Source: Pseudodesulfovibrio sp.
Lineage (GTDB): Bacteria; Desulfobacterota; Desulfovibrionia; Desulfovibrionales; Desulfovibrionaceae
NCBI GenBank assembly: GCA_016744135.1
Contig: JADGEX010000001.1
Coordinates: 2,596,980-2,660,979, forward strand
Length of the DNA stretch: 64,000 nt
Direction: 5' to 3'
Part shown: in pieces, positions 8,079 through 16,649 of the stretch
Layout: each line of letters begins with the position of its first letter
How positions within the stretch are numbered: the stretch's first letter is position 1
The notes under the pieces: generated by a model
Told to the model about the DNA's origin: nothing
The model's input: only the letters and a program-made list of their open reading frames with translations
Databases searched by the model: none
Made by a program: the position numbers and the translations under genes

Positions 8079-10490
8079 TTATTCGTTTTTATCACCTGGC
8101 ACGGCGAGTTTGGCGAGTTCTGCCAATCGGTCGTCAACCATGCGGTACAGTGTGCCTGTCGGATATTTGCCTTTTCTGTCGGGCTTGCCACAACGCATGC
8201 CTGTGAGGATGAACATGGCTTCTTCAATGGTTTTGACCGGGAAAATGTGAAACATCCCGGCTTCAACGGCCTGAACGATTTCGTCTTTGAGCATCAGGTT
8301 GACCACGTTGTCAGCAGGCAGGATGACGCCTTGTTTGCCGGTCAGCTTGCGACGACGGCAGACTTCGAAGAAACCTTCGATTTTGCGATTGACGCCGCCC
8401 ACGGCCATGACTGCGCCGCTCTGGGATACTGCGCCAGTGAAGGCGTAGGACAAATTGATCGGTGCGCCGGACAGGGCTGAAAGCAGGGAAGCCAGTTCCG
8501 CGCCTGAAGCTGAGTCACCTTCGATGCCTGCGTAGGACTGCTCGAAACAGAGTGACCCGGTCATGACGATGGGTTTGTCCTGTGCAAACAGTCGGACCAG
8601 ATAGGACTTGATAATCATCATGCCCTTGGTGTGAATGGGGCCACCCATCTGGGCTTCGCGTTCCAAGTCTAGAATGCCACCGTGACCAACGCCTGCGGTG
8701 CAGGAAATTTGGTGCGGTAGACCAAATTCGTAGTCGCCGAAGAGCGTCACGGACAATCCATTGGCGCGACCTGCGGCTTGTCCTTCGGTGGCGACTTTGA
8801 TGACCTGACGATCATAGTCGGTCATGAATTCTTCTTCATACAGATTGACCCGATAGTCCTTGGCGGTAACCGCCTCGTTCAGAGCTTCGAGATCTATGGT
8901 GTCTTTACCGGCCATGCGTGCGAAAGCTGATGCTTCGATCATGCGTTCACGTACTAGCGGGATGTAGAGGGATAACCGTTTCTGGTCTTCCACCAGTCTG
9001 GATGAGAAATCAACCAACCCGGCAATGGCCTCTCTTGTCAGCGGGAGGACTTTTGTTTCGCGTGCGGTCTGGCCGATAATCGAGATATAGTTCTTGATGT
9101 TGGCCGCGTTACGTGTGGCTGCGTGCTGCAAATGTGCTTTGAGCTTAAAGTATTTGGCAAAGCGGTCATCGTTGTAGAGCAAAACTTCATAGTGTTCGTC
9201 CGAACCGATAAGCACGATCTTGAGATCAAGATTAATGGGTTCTGGCTGGATGGTCCGAGCACGTACTTGTTCCTGATCAACAGGGTCTTCAATGCGTGAT
9301 TGGCCTGATCTGAGGGCGCGGAGCAATCCTTCCCAAGAGACGTGGTTGGAGAGCAGATCCTCCATGTTCAGGAGCAGGAAGCCGCCGTTGGCCTGGTGCA
9401 GTGTTCCGGCCTTGATGAGGGTAAAGTCTGTGTAGAGTGCGCCCATTTCGGCTTCGCGTTCGATGGAGCCGAGTAGATTGAAAGCGGTGGGGTGGTCTTC
9501 CACCACGACGGGAGCGCCTTTGGTTTTGCCGTTGTCCACGAACAGGTTGACCTCGAACCGTGTGAAGAAGTCTTCACCGGACGGCATTCCTTCGGGGAGT
9601 AGGCCGGCCAGAGATGTGTCGCGGGGCATGAACTGGTCCACGTTTTCCACGACCTCGTTGACCAGTGCCTCAAAGTATTCCGGCAATCCCTTGATGGATT
9701 TGAACTTGTCTGAAACTTGTGTGAAACAATCATGCATGACAGCCTTGGCTGTTTCTCGGTGCAGATCGTTTTCGGACTCGCGCATATCCATTTCGTTCTG
9801 GTTGATCTGGCGCAGAATGGAGCTGACTCCGGCAAGGAGTTCTTCGCCCTTGACCTTGAGCTTTTTGCGTTGGGCTGGTTTGATTTTGTCGAAGTCCTTG
9901 TCCGATATGACTTCACCGTCCACGATGGGAGAGAGGGTGAGAACTCCCTCGTCATCGAGATTAAGGGAGAAATTCTCCTTTTCGGCGGTGGCATCCATCT
10001 TGTTGAACAGTTCTTCACGTTTGGCGTTGAACTTTTTGACTATCCGTTCATGTTTTTTCTGGAAAGTATCCTTTTCGAATCGAGCCGGGATTTCCTGACG
10101 GATATGGGTCATGGCCTTGTGTTGAGCCACTTTGAGCTTTCGGCCCTTGCCTGCAGGCATGGACACGGAAATAGGCCTGTCGTTGTCCTCGAAATTGTAG
10201 AGGTACACCCAGTCGCATGGAGGTGTGGCCTTTGCAGCTGTGGGCTTCAAAAAGGATTTGACGAAATATGTCCGGCCCATATTCGGCTCACCGGAAACGT
10301 AGAGATTATGTTCGTTGCCTTTGATCTCAAGGGCCAGTGACAGAGCTTGTATGGCCCTTGGCTGGAGTTTGGGATAGACATTCCTGTCCGGGATGTCTGC
10401 ACTGGTTTCATAGGGGATCTTGGTCGGGTCCAGCGTGGCCCGGAGCTTGGAGCCGGGGAGCCCTTTGAGGGCGGGAGTAGTCTTGTTCAT
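8079..10490 (-). CDS. Lon-related ATP-dependent protease (LonB/YcbZ-like, AAA_32 type)
   Basis: The protein has 803 residues from ATG 10490; the open frame continues upstream, but the family begins close to this methionine. An N-terminal P-loop SGEPNMGRT (about 66-74) has Arg where classical Walker A motifs have Lys, as is usual in this Lon-like family. A long helical insert follows, then the Walker B-like region GGFLLLNMEDLL. The C-terminal Lon protease domain has the serine in GDSASGAELASLL and the lysine in GGVNRKIEGFFEVC, which form the Ser-Lys dyad. Cytoplasmic protein quality control is the expected role. It stands alone, between its own terminator and the terminator of the next operon. 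Confidence 0.92.
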   Translation of the reverse strand: MNKTTPALKGLPGSKLRATLDPTKIPYETSADIPDRNVYPKLQPRAIQALSLALEIKGNEHNLYVSGEPNMGRTYFVKSFLKPTAAKATPPCDWVYLYNFEDNDRPISVSMPAGKGRKLKVAQHKAMTHIRQEIPARFEKDTFQKKHERIVKKFNAKREELFNKMDATAEKENFSLNLDDEGVLTLSPIVDGEVISDKDFDKIKPAQRKKLKVKGEELLAGVSSILRQINQNEMDMRESENDLHRETAKAVMHDCFTQVSDKFKSIKGLPEYFEALVNEVVENVDQFMPRDTSLAGLLPEGMPSGEDFFTRFEVNLFVDNGKTKGAPVVVEDHPTAFNLLGSIEREAEMGALYTDFTLIKAGTLHQANGGFLLLNMEDLLSNHVSWEGLLRALRSGQSRIEDPVDQEQVRARTIQPEPINLDLKIVLIGSDEHYEVLLYNDDRFAKYFKLKAHLQHAATRNAANIKNYISIIGQTARETKVLPLTREAIAGLVDFSSRLVEDQKRLSLYIPLVRERMIEASAFARMAGKDTIDLEALNEAVTAKDYRVNLYEEEFMTDYDRQVIKVATEGQAAGRANGLSVTLFGDYEFGLPHQISCTAGVGHGGILDLEREAQMGGPIHTKGMMIIKSYLVRLFAQDKPIVMTGSLCFEQSYAGIEGDSASGAELASLLSALSGAPINLSYAFTGAVSQSGAVMAVGGVNRKIEGFFEVCRRRKLTGKQGVILPADNVVNLMLKDEIVQAVEAGMFHIFPVKTIEEAMFILTGMRCGKPDRKGKYPTGTLYRMVDDRLAELAKLAVPGDKNE

Positions 10491-10590
10491 TAAATGCTCA
10501 TGCTGTATTATTCGTGCGCGGCATTGGCACTTTATGAATCTAAGGTGTTTTTCCCCGGTTGTCACCATCCATTGTGCGAGATTGAGCATG

Positions 10591-10615
10591 AAAAAGGCGA
10601 CCTCGAATGGCCGCC
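10591..10615 (-). terminator. Terminator of the exported-protein operon
   Basis: On the minus strand a GGCGGCC...GGTCGCC hairpin (one mismatch, 10596-10615) is followed by TTTTTC (10591-10595). It lies 24 nt after the stop of the gene at 10639 and would end the five-gene unit that begins at 16513. Confidence 0.8.
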
Positions 10616-10638
10616 TAATTATTTCGAGCACAGTGTGT

Positions 10639-11826
10639 CTACAATCCGGTTCCTTTGAACAGGGCTTTTTGCAGCCCAAGGCTCCATTGTCCCTTGGGAA
10701 ATCCGTATTTTACGGCGAAGTTATCTAGGGCCTGTCTTGTTATTGGTCCCCAGTTTTGGTCAATTTTTCCCTTGTAATAGCCAAGGTCGCGCAAACGGAC
10801 CTGCATGGCTTTAACGTCTTCGGGGAAGACCGGATTCAGGAAAGCAGTGCCACGCCCATACGGGCCTTCGCCGGAGCCTGTTTGAGGTGTTGGCGTTGGA
10901 GCGTATGCCGTTTGGGGGCGTGGTGTGCTCGTGGGAACAGGAGGGGCGACTGCGCTTTTTATGGGAGCTGACGGCCCGGAGGCTGACGGTTTAGAGTTGT
11001 ATCGAGCAACATGATTCCTTTCGCGCAGATCTTGGGCGATACCACTCCCCGGTGTGTAGTAATAATTGTTGTAAAATCGGTCACGGAGGCTGGACGGATT
11101 GAATTTTGCTGCGAACATGTGCACTCGCCAACCATCATAGTCGAGATACGACTCCTGTTTTTTTGCCAAATTGTCTCGCTGCCACTGTGCTTTTTTTCGA
11201 TCACTCATGATAACTTCAAATTTGGCATCCGCAGGGAGTCGGTTTTTGACGAAGGTCATAACCAAATATTTGTCGATTTTGGCCTGGTCCCGTTGTGGAT
11301 TAAAACCGTATGTTTTGGCTGCATGGTAAACCGCTCCCCAATCTCCACGAGATTCAATCGGGACAGCTTGGAGAAATGTTTCATACGGGATCATATAGAC
11401 TTCCAGAGTCAGTTTTGATGGAGATGATGTTGCGGCTAGACATTGTGTGATGCTGATTTTGTCTTTTTGAACAGTATATTGAGCCAGATATTGTAGGGTT
11501 GCGATGCGTTCATTAGAGTCGAAAAGATGAATGACGCCGGCCACATCAGCCGCATAGTTGTCGCCGATGCCGTAGTTCTGGCCTATGACCGGGATAGCCC
11601 CGCCATGTTTGAAATTGTAGAAGTACCCGTTATTGAGACCTTCCATATATGCGTCTGCGCCGGGAGCAAATGAGACGGAACTCGGCCCTTGTTGGTTGGT
11701 GAGTTTGGCAGCTACGGCATAAGATACGGCAAGGGCATCCGGCGGCCATTCCACATCTTGTCCCATGACGGGGGAGGCTGTTGTCAGGCATATCAGAAAG
11801 CTGAGAGTGAGAATAATCTTTTTCAT
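10639..11826 (-). CDS. Exported protein with C-terminal peptidoglycan-binding-like domain
   Basis: This 395-residue protein starts at ATG 11826, directly after a GGAG-type ribosome site. A signal peptide (about 1-22, ending near VMGQD) predicts export. The central part, about residues 25-265, has no family I recognise. A Pro/Ala/Ser/Thr-rich linker follows, then a C-terminal segment of about 65 residues beginning FPEDVKAMQVRLRDLGYY that matches the PG_binding_1 fold pattern. This last segment is almost identical to the end of the lipoprotein at 12647-13969, so the two are paralogues. The start is 13 nt after the stop of the preceding gene, which implies cotranscription. Binding to cell-wall glycan is inferred from the fold. 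Confidence 0.85.
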   Translation of the reverse strand: MKKIILTLSFLICLTTASPVMGQDVEWPPDALAVSYAVAAKLTNQQGPSSVSFAPGADAYMEGLNNGYFYNFKHGGAIPVIGQNYGIGDNYAADVAGVIHLFDSNERIATLQYLAQYTVQKDKISITQCLAATSSPSKLTLEVYMIPYETFLQAVPIESRGDWGAVYHAAKTYGFNPQRDQAKIDKYLVMTFVKNRLPADAKFEVIMSDRKKAQWQRDNLAKKQESYLDYDGWRVHMFAAKFNPSSLRDRFYNNYYYTPGSGIAQDLRERNHVARYNSKPSASGPSAPIKSAVAPPVPTSTPRPQTAYAPTPTPQTGSGEGPYGRGTAFLNPVFPEDVKAMQVRLRDLGYYKGKIDQNWGPITRQALDNFAVKYGFPKGQWSLGLQKALFKGTGL

Positions 11827-11839
11827 GGTGGTTTCTCCT

Positions 11840-12487
11840 CTACCAAAGCTGTGTGTCTTCCTGAGTTGCCTGAGGACCAGGCATACCAAATCCGAAGCCT
11901 GAGTAGTCGGGACTCATGTCTCCTGGCGCGTCAGCCGTGCCATCGTGTCCTGTTTGGACACCTCTTGAATTGCGCATGCCCATGGCTGATTTTCCGTAAG
12001 CTTTTTTTTCTTTTTCGAGTCTGCGGAGGACATCTACGGAAAGGTCTACGCCTTTCTTGATGCCCTCAATGGTTTTAATGGCTGCGATGATTTCTGGGTT
12101 GGATGCAAAGATGAATCCCATGATCATATCCTGAAAGCGGCTTTGTGCTTCATTTTTTGTGTAATCAATGATGGCAACGGCAGCTTTTTCAGCGGTTGTC
12201 AGTTCTCGATTGACGACTGGTTGCGGCGGAGTGTCAGTCCATGGACTTTTCCAACCTCGTTCGGGGTCCATTACCGGGACCCCTTCTATTCCTATGGTGG
12301 GTTCCATGGCCGGGCCTTTTCTTCCTGATGGTCCTCTCAGAGCAGAACCGTCGCTTCCGCCACCGCCTCCACTTCCTCCACTATCGCATCCGCTTGCAAA
12401 GAGTGGTGCAGGTGCAGCCATGAAGAGAATAAGGAGGACACCCGTTAGCCAATATGTGAGTGGTGCAAATCGTTGTGAGAGAAGCAT
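11840..12487 (-). CDS. Small exported or membrane-anchored Gly-rich protein, unknown
   Basis: This 215-residue protein starts at ATG 12487 with AAGGAG upstream; a longer in-frame start at 12553 has a poorer ribosome site. A hydrophobic N-terminal segment (about 10-32) is followed by SGC and a glycine/serine run. The segment could be a signal peptide or a lipoprotein signal with an atypical lipobox (ASGC). The middle (about 85-165) is predicted helical, with NEAQSRFQDMIMGFIF. The end contains MSPDYSGF, echoing the VPDYSPDP end of the protein at 14009-14845. Function unknown. It is cotranscribed with the peptidoglycan-binding-like gene that follows 13 nt later. Confidence 0.7.
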   Translation of the reverse strand: MLLSQRFAPLTYWLTGVLLILFMAAPAPLFASGCDSGGSGGGGGSDGSALRGPSGRKGPAMEPTIGIEGVPVMDPERGWKSPWTDTPPQPVVNRELTTAEKAAVAIIDYTKNEAQSRFQDMIMGFIFASNPEIIAAIKTIEGIKKGVDLSVDVLRRLEKEKKAYGKSAMGMRNSRGVQTGHDGTADAPGDMSPDYSGFGFGMPGPQATQEDTQLW

Positions 12488-12605
12488 TTGAATACTCCTT
12501 GTTGAAGGAAAAGATGCACCGCCTGATCTTTTGACCTTATATGTGCTTTTCATGTCCTGCTCGTACGGGATTTTTCCCTTGAAGGAAGGTTGAAAAAGGG
12601 TGGGC

Positions 12606-12635
12606 AAAGGCGGCCTCGGAGTTGAGACCGCCTTT
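12606..12635. terminator. Hairpin between lipoprotein gene and small exported gene
   Basis: AAAGGCGG-C-CTC (12606-12617) and GAG-A-CCGCCTTT (12624-12635) form a stem with one mismatch, flanked by A/T on both sides. It lies just after the lipoprotein stop and may partly terminate or stabilise transcripts within the exported-protein cluster. Confidence 0.6.
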
Positions 12636-12646
12636 GCTGGTAATGA

Positions 12647-13969
12647 TTATAGTCCGGTCCCCTTGAACAGAGCCTTTTGGACACCGAGGCTCCATTGTCC
12701 TTTGGGAAAGCCATATTTTACGGCGAAGTTATCCAGAGCTTGTTTGGTCAGTGGGCCAAAGTTCTGATCGATTTTGCCCTTGTAGTAGCCAAGTTCTCTC
12801 AGTCGGACCTGCATGACTTTGACGTCTTCCGGAAAGACCGGATTAAGGAACGCGCGTCCAGCGCCTAATGGGCCATCTGTAGGGGCGGATTGTATCGCTG
12901 CTGGCGCGGGTGCTGCTATTGCAGGGGCAGGAGCTGCCATTGCCGGAGCAGGTGCCGCTATTGCTGGAGCAGGAGCTGCTACAGAAGCTGGCGCCGGAGA
13001 TGCTGTGGCTGGTGCGGCTGGTGCGGCAACTGCGGCAACGGGAGCCGGAGGAGCTTCGGTGCGGTCTTTTTTCACGTTGGCGAACTCACCGACCACCACG
13101 GCTGGGAGATAGCCTGTTGGGTCTTGTTTGTAGGTCACACCCACGTAGAATCTGCTCTTGCTGGAGCCGGGGGTGAATTCGCCACCAGCTATCAGGATAC
13201 GCCAACCAGAGTCATTGATGGAAATGGCGTCGGCCAGTTTCGTGCCTGCACCATATGCGCGGCTTGTTACTTTCATGGCCAGCGAAGATTCCTGGAACAA
13301 CCGATCTTTACAGAAGGTCATGATGAAGTACTTGGATTTGATACCGGTTCGGGAACCGTCTTCGCCATAGGTCATGGGTTCGGCATTTTCGATGGCGAAC
13401 AGATAGTAGTCCATGTAGCTGGTCAGAGTGGAGGCTACAGCCTTGAATGTTTTTTCCTTGACGAAGAATGTTTCGACCCTTGGGAAGTCTGGCGGAATGC
13501 CAACCACGACGGATTTGGTGATGTTGACGGATCTTTTCGTCACCACGTATTGGGCGGCGTAGTAGACTCCTGCACGACGGTTGATGACATCTTTGAATAG
13601 GAACACACCTTCGAGCATAACCAGAACTTCGCCCTGATTAAGCACGGTGGTTTCGTAACCGGTCACGGCTACGTTTTGGACGTCAAACCCTTCGTAGTCA
13701 AATTCCTTTTCACCAACGGCATGGCGGCCAGCAGGGTCGAAGGTGACATTTTCTACCGCGATTTTTCCACCGCGAAGACGTTCGAGGAGAGCGGAGGTAA
13801 CCAACTTGATGTCATCAGGAGCCTGTTCCTGTTTGACGGGAATGACTTCGGGCGTCTGCACCTTTTTAGGCGGAGGCGGTGGAGGGGTTGAACCCAGACC
13901 GTCCATTTTGCAGGCGGTCAGGGCAAGGCTGAACAATACCAGAATCGTGAGAACGGTATATTTGCGCAT
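12647..13969 (-). CDS. Lipoprotein with Pro-Ala repeat linker and peptidoglycan-binding-like domain
   Basis: This 440-residue lipoprotein starts at ATG 13969 and has a clear lipobox LTAC with Cys20. Residues about 40-290 form an unrecognised domain equivalent to the one in the 10639-11826 protein, as shown by a shared plan and similar phrases about film-like beta segments. A low-complexity linker of Ala-Pro repeats (DNA about 12890-13070) follows. The final 65 residues, beginning FPEDVKVMQVRLRELGYY, match the PG_binding_1 pattern and are almost identical to the paralogue. A lipid anchor plus a wall-binding domain suggests a tether between outer membrane and peptidoglycan (inference). An AAGGTAA site precedes the start. 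Confidence 0.87.
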   Translation of the reverse strand: MRKYTVLTILVLFSLALTACKMDGLGSTPPPPPPKKVQTPEVIPVKQEQAPDDIKLVTSALLERLRGGKIAVENVTFDPAGRHAVGEKEFDYEGFDVQNVAVTGYETTVLNQGEVLVMLEGVFLFKDVINRRAGVYYAAQYVVTKRSVNITKSVVVGIPPDFPRVETFFVKEKTFKAVASTLTSYMDYYLFAIENAEPMTYGEDGSRTGIKSKYFIMTFCKDRLFQESSLAMKVTSRAYGAGTKLADAISINDSGWRILIAGGEFTPGSSKSRFYVGVTYKQDPTGYLPAVVVGEFANVKKDRTEAPPAPVAAVAAPAAPATASPAPASVAAPAPAIAAPAPAMAAPAPAIAAPAPAAIQSAPTDGPLGAGRAFLNPVFPEDVKVMQVRLRELGYYKGKIDQNFGPLTKQALDNFAVKYGFPKGQWSLGVQKALFKGTGL

Positions 13970-14008
13970 GTGAATTATTACCTTGTTTTTGGACTCGCGG
14001 TGCAAGCG

Positions 14009-14845
14009 TTAAATCTGAGGCGTGCCGCCGGCAATCGAGCTGGCTGGTGCGGAAGACATGGGGTCAAATGTCGGGTCAGGCGAGTAGTCTGGGACCGAAG
14101 CGCGATTCTCTGCGCCCAGTATGTTGGCGGCCTGTTCCATGGCTTTACCGATGGCTTTTTCCGCTCCGTAGTCCACACCCTTTTTGGCGCCGTATCGAGC
14201 TACTGCCTTGACTGCGACAACCGTGGCACGTTCACGGACTTTTTTTGTGATCGCATTGCGGGCCAGATTGATCCCTGCACGGGCAGTGGTGAAGGCTTTG
14301 TCTGCATTCATGGGCGAGAATTTGCCAACCAGACCGGATGCGCCACCGCCGATAACGATGCCTTTGACGATGTCGCCGGGAGTTTTGCCGTCACGGTATG
14401 CGTTGGCACCACCGCGAGCCGCGCCGAGCGCCGCTGCTGTCACCCAGCCTACACCGGGTACAAAGGACAGGCCTTCTTGTGAGTATTCGCCAAGTTTATC
14501 GAGTACTTCAAGTGTCTTGACACAGGCGTCCAGCATGGCCGCTTCGTTGTTGGCTGCATTGGAGTTTTGTTCGAGAAAGACCTGACGGATAGTGAGAAGA
14601 TCGCGTTTCTCGATGGTCGAGCCGGTAAAGGCCGTTATCAGGGTGTCCTGTTGTGATGGATTGAGGGTCCCAAAAATGGAGACCAATTCACTGGGTTTCC
14701 ACGGATCGATTTTTAAATCTTTTGGTGGGCCTCCTACGTCGCCTCCGCCTCCGCCGTAAGCCGAGGCCATGGTCGGTGTAAGGAGCAATGTGAGTGCGAG
14801 CAGGGACGCCACGAACCCATGCATACCTCTTGTCGTTTTCAACAT
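14009..14845 (-). CDS. Exported protein with glycine-rich helical middle, unknown
   Basis: This 278-residue protein has a signal peptide (about 1-29, cleavage near ASAYGG). A short glycine stretch follows the cleavage site. The middle (about 135-190) has closely spaced Gly/Ala, such as AALGAARGGANAYRDG and VIGGGASGLVG, which is a pattern of glycine-zipper membrane or pore-like segments. The next 60 residues are a basic amphipathic region, and the tail VPDYSPDPTFDPM resembles the tail of the small protein at 11840-12487. Function unknown. It starts 24 nt after the upstream propeller gene and ends 39 nt before the lipoprotein start, so it is part of the same operon. Confidence 0.72.
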   Translation of the reverse strand: MLKTTRGMHGFVASLLALTLLLTPTMASAYGGGGGDVGGPPKDLKIDPWKPSELVSIFGTLNPSQQDTLITAFTGSTIEKRDLLTIRQVFLEQNSNAANNEAAMLDACVKTLEVLDKLGEYSQEGLSFVPGVGWVTAAALGAARGGANAYRDGKTPGDIVKGIVIGGGASGLVGKFSPMNADKAFTTARAGINLARNAITKKVRERATVVAVKAVARYGAKKGVDYGAEKAIGKAMEQAANILGAENRASVPDYSPDPTFDPMSSAPASSIAGGTPQI

Positions 14846-14869
14846 GGTTATCTCCCGAGTAGTTATAAG

Positions 14870-16513
14870 TTATCTGCCGTCTGTAGCCATGGAATTACCC
14901 TTTGCCCCCTCCGGGTCGGCAAGTCCCATGGTCCTTTGTATTACGCTGTTGTCCGGCACGAATTCCGGGACCATGGCTGCCAGTTCCGAATGACTGAACC
15001 GAAACAGGCGCAGGGCCGGGCTGGATTTCCCATCTTCATCAATGTGTGTGAGATAAATTTCCGTATACGGTGAGTTGCCTTTTGATGAAAAGGCGAGCCA
15101 ACGAGAATTGGGAGACCAACTGTGCCAGGAGTTCATCAGGTTCATATTAGCCTTGAGCACGCGGGGAATTCCCCCTTCTGCGGGGACAATGACCAATCGA
15201 CTATCGGGTTGGAGCACCAGTCCTGTTTTGCATTGAGTGAATACGAGCCATTTCCCGTCCGGTGAATATCGGGGAAAGAAGTTGCTCATTCCGTTCTCTG
15301 ATGCCCCTTTAACCGGGGAGGCTGTGCCTCCTGTCCCGTTGTTGAAAGGGACGGAATAAAGATCAAACTGCATGGGATATTTTTCATTGGTATCGAGAAT
15401 AGTCTGGGAGGGATCTTCCTTGCGGAGTCTGCCTGCTTCGATGTCAGCCACAAGGGCTGGTTTGACTGAAGCTCTGGCAAACGTCACCCGGCGACCATCT
15501 GCGGAGAATGTCGGATTGGTCTGCACCGCTTCAATATTATCCGCGCCACTCAATGGCAGAATTTGTTCTGTTGTGCGGTCGTAGTATGCGATTACCCCAG
15601 TGGCCGGATAAAACATTTGGGAGAAATGAAGGTCGTCAAGCATGATGAACGCTGAGGATTCGCCCACAGTAGAGGCTGCATAACGGCCATTTGGAGAAAA
15701 TGCGGTGAACAGGCCCATGCTGTATTTGGAGGGACCGGGAGCCTTGTAATCGTTCCAGGAGATGACATTGTCGTCAGTGATTGAAACCGTTTTTGATATG
15801 TCTACCAAGACATATCCACCCTTGTCGCCTTTGTAATCCATATCCATACCATAGGACTTTCCGTTAGCTGAATAAGCGTGGCAGTTGAAGCAGATGGGCT
15901 GATCCTGCAACACTATCCGTGGTTTGGCGAAGGACGAAAGGTCGCCAACAGCCATCTGGCTATCGTGTGGATTGTCTTTGGCTTTTTTGAAAGGTAGCCG
16001 CTTTCGAAGGAATCCGATATGCGAGCCAACTGGATCTTCAGATATGGCGAAGGAGGTTTCTCCTTTGGTATTGAGTGTACCGGTTGAGCTTATGCCGTTT
16101 ACCGATACTTGGACCGGTGCGTTTCCGGCAGCGGATTTGATCTGTTCCCAGAGAAGTTGGTTTGGAATCCAGTATGGAGTGTCCATGACACCACGGCATA
16201 AGGAGGTGCCGTTTGTTGACAGGGTGATGAGCCATGTGGTGTTCAAGGCGTCTTTCCAGCGGATTATGGGCGATGCCGCATTCGCCGGGACCAAGGCTCC
16301 GGGCAGAGGCTCAAGTACGGGAATTGTGGTGGGCGATTCGTCGGGCGAGAAGGATCCTATCCAGTCTTTGAGGGTTTGTCCCTGAGGAAGCTGGATATCA
16401 ATTGATCGGAAGAGGGGATATGCAAATATTGGCTGAGCGAAGAAGATAGTTGCCATTATGCAAGCAATGAAAAGAAAGGGAGAATACCGGGAGAAGCTCA
16501 GTTTTTTCGTCAT
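14870..16513 (-). CDS. Exported TolB/WD40-like beta-propeller with single CxxCH haem motif
   Basis: This 547-residue protein has a signal peptide (about 8-31, ending FAYP). From residue about 185 onward it has repeated propeller-blade phrases such as FSPNGRYAAS, FSADGRRVTFA, YSPDGKWLVF and WSPNSRWLAFS, typical of PD40/TolB-like propellers. A CFNCH motif at residues 208-212 meets the CxxCH rule for covalent haem c. It is followed by the aspartate-rich YGMDMDYKGDKGG. The protein would act in the periplasm, either as a redox component or as a sensor. It heads the five-gene exported cluster, and its leader carries a striking inverted repeat (16519-16563). Confidence 0.82.
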   Translation of the reverse strand: MTKKLSFSRYSPFLFIACIMATIFFAQPIFAYPLFRSIDIQLPQGQTLKDWIGSFSPDESPTTIPVLEPLPGALVPANAASPIIRWKDALNTTWLITLSTNGTSLCRGVMDTPYWIPNQLLWEQIKSAAGNAPVQVSVNGISSTGTLNTKGETSFAISEDPVGSHIGFLRKRLPFKKAKDNPHDSQMAVGDLSSFAKPRIVLQDQPICFNCHAYSANGKSYGMDMDYKGDKGGYVLVDISKTVSITDDNVISWNDYKAPGPSKYSMGLFTAFSPNGRYAASTVGESSAFIMLDDLHFSQMFYPATGVIAYYDRTTEQILPLSGADNIEAVQTNPTFSADGRRVTFARASVKPALVADIEAGRLRKEDPSQTILDTNEKYPMQFDLYSVPFNNGTGGTASPVKGASENGMSNFFPRYSPDGKWLVFTQCKTGLVLQPDSRLVIVPAEGGIPRVLKANMNLMNSWHSWSPNSRWLAFSSKGNSPYTEIYLTHIDEDGKSSPALRLFRFSHSELAAMVPEFVPDNSVIQRTMGLADPEGAKGNSMATDGR

Positions 16514-16518
16514 AGTAT

Positions 16519-16563
16519 CACCGGGTAAAAAATCTATATTGAGATTTATACAGTAACCCGGTG
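16519..16563 (-). promoter_or_regulatory. Nested inverted repeat over -10 and ribosome site of the exported-protein operon
   Basis: CACCGGGT (16519-16526) is perfectly complementary to ACCCGGTG (16556-16563), and inside it AAATCT (16530-16535) pairs with AGATTT (16542-16547). Read on the minus strand, the element includes TATAAA (16545-16550), a possible -10. It also includes the GGTG just before the ATG at 16513. It may be an operator or a leader hairpin that masks the ribosome site. Confidence 0.55.
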
Positions 16564-16649
16564 TGAAAAATATGGCAAGTTTTCCCTCTTTTTACTCGAC
16601 GCTTGGTCAAGAAAAAGAAGTATGAAAAAAGCACCGAAAAAACGGAATG

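Noticed and set aside
12880-13075. Short tandem repeats as a CRISPR-like array
   Set aside because: The repeats are in-frame Ala-Pro codons of the lipoprotein without spacers; no cas genes are present.
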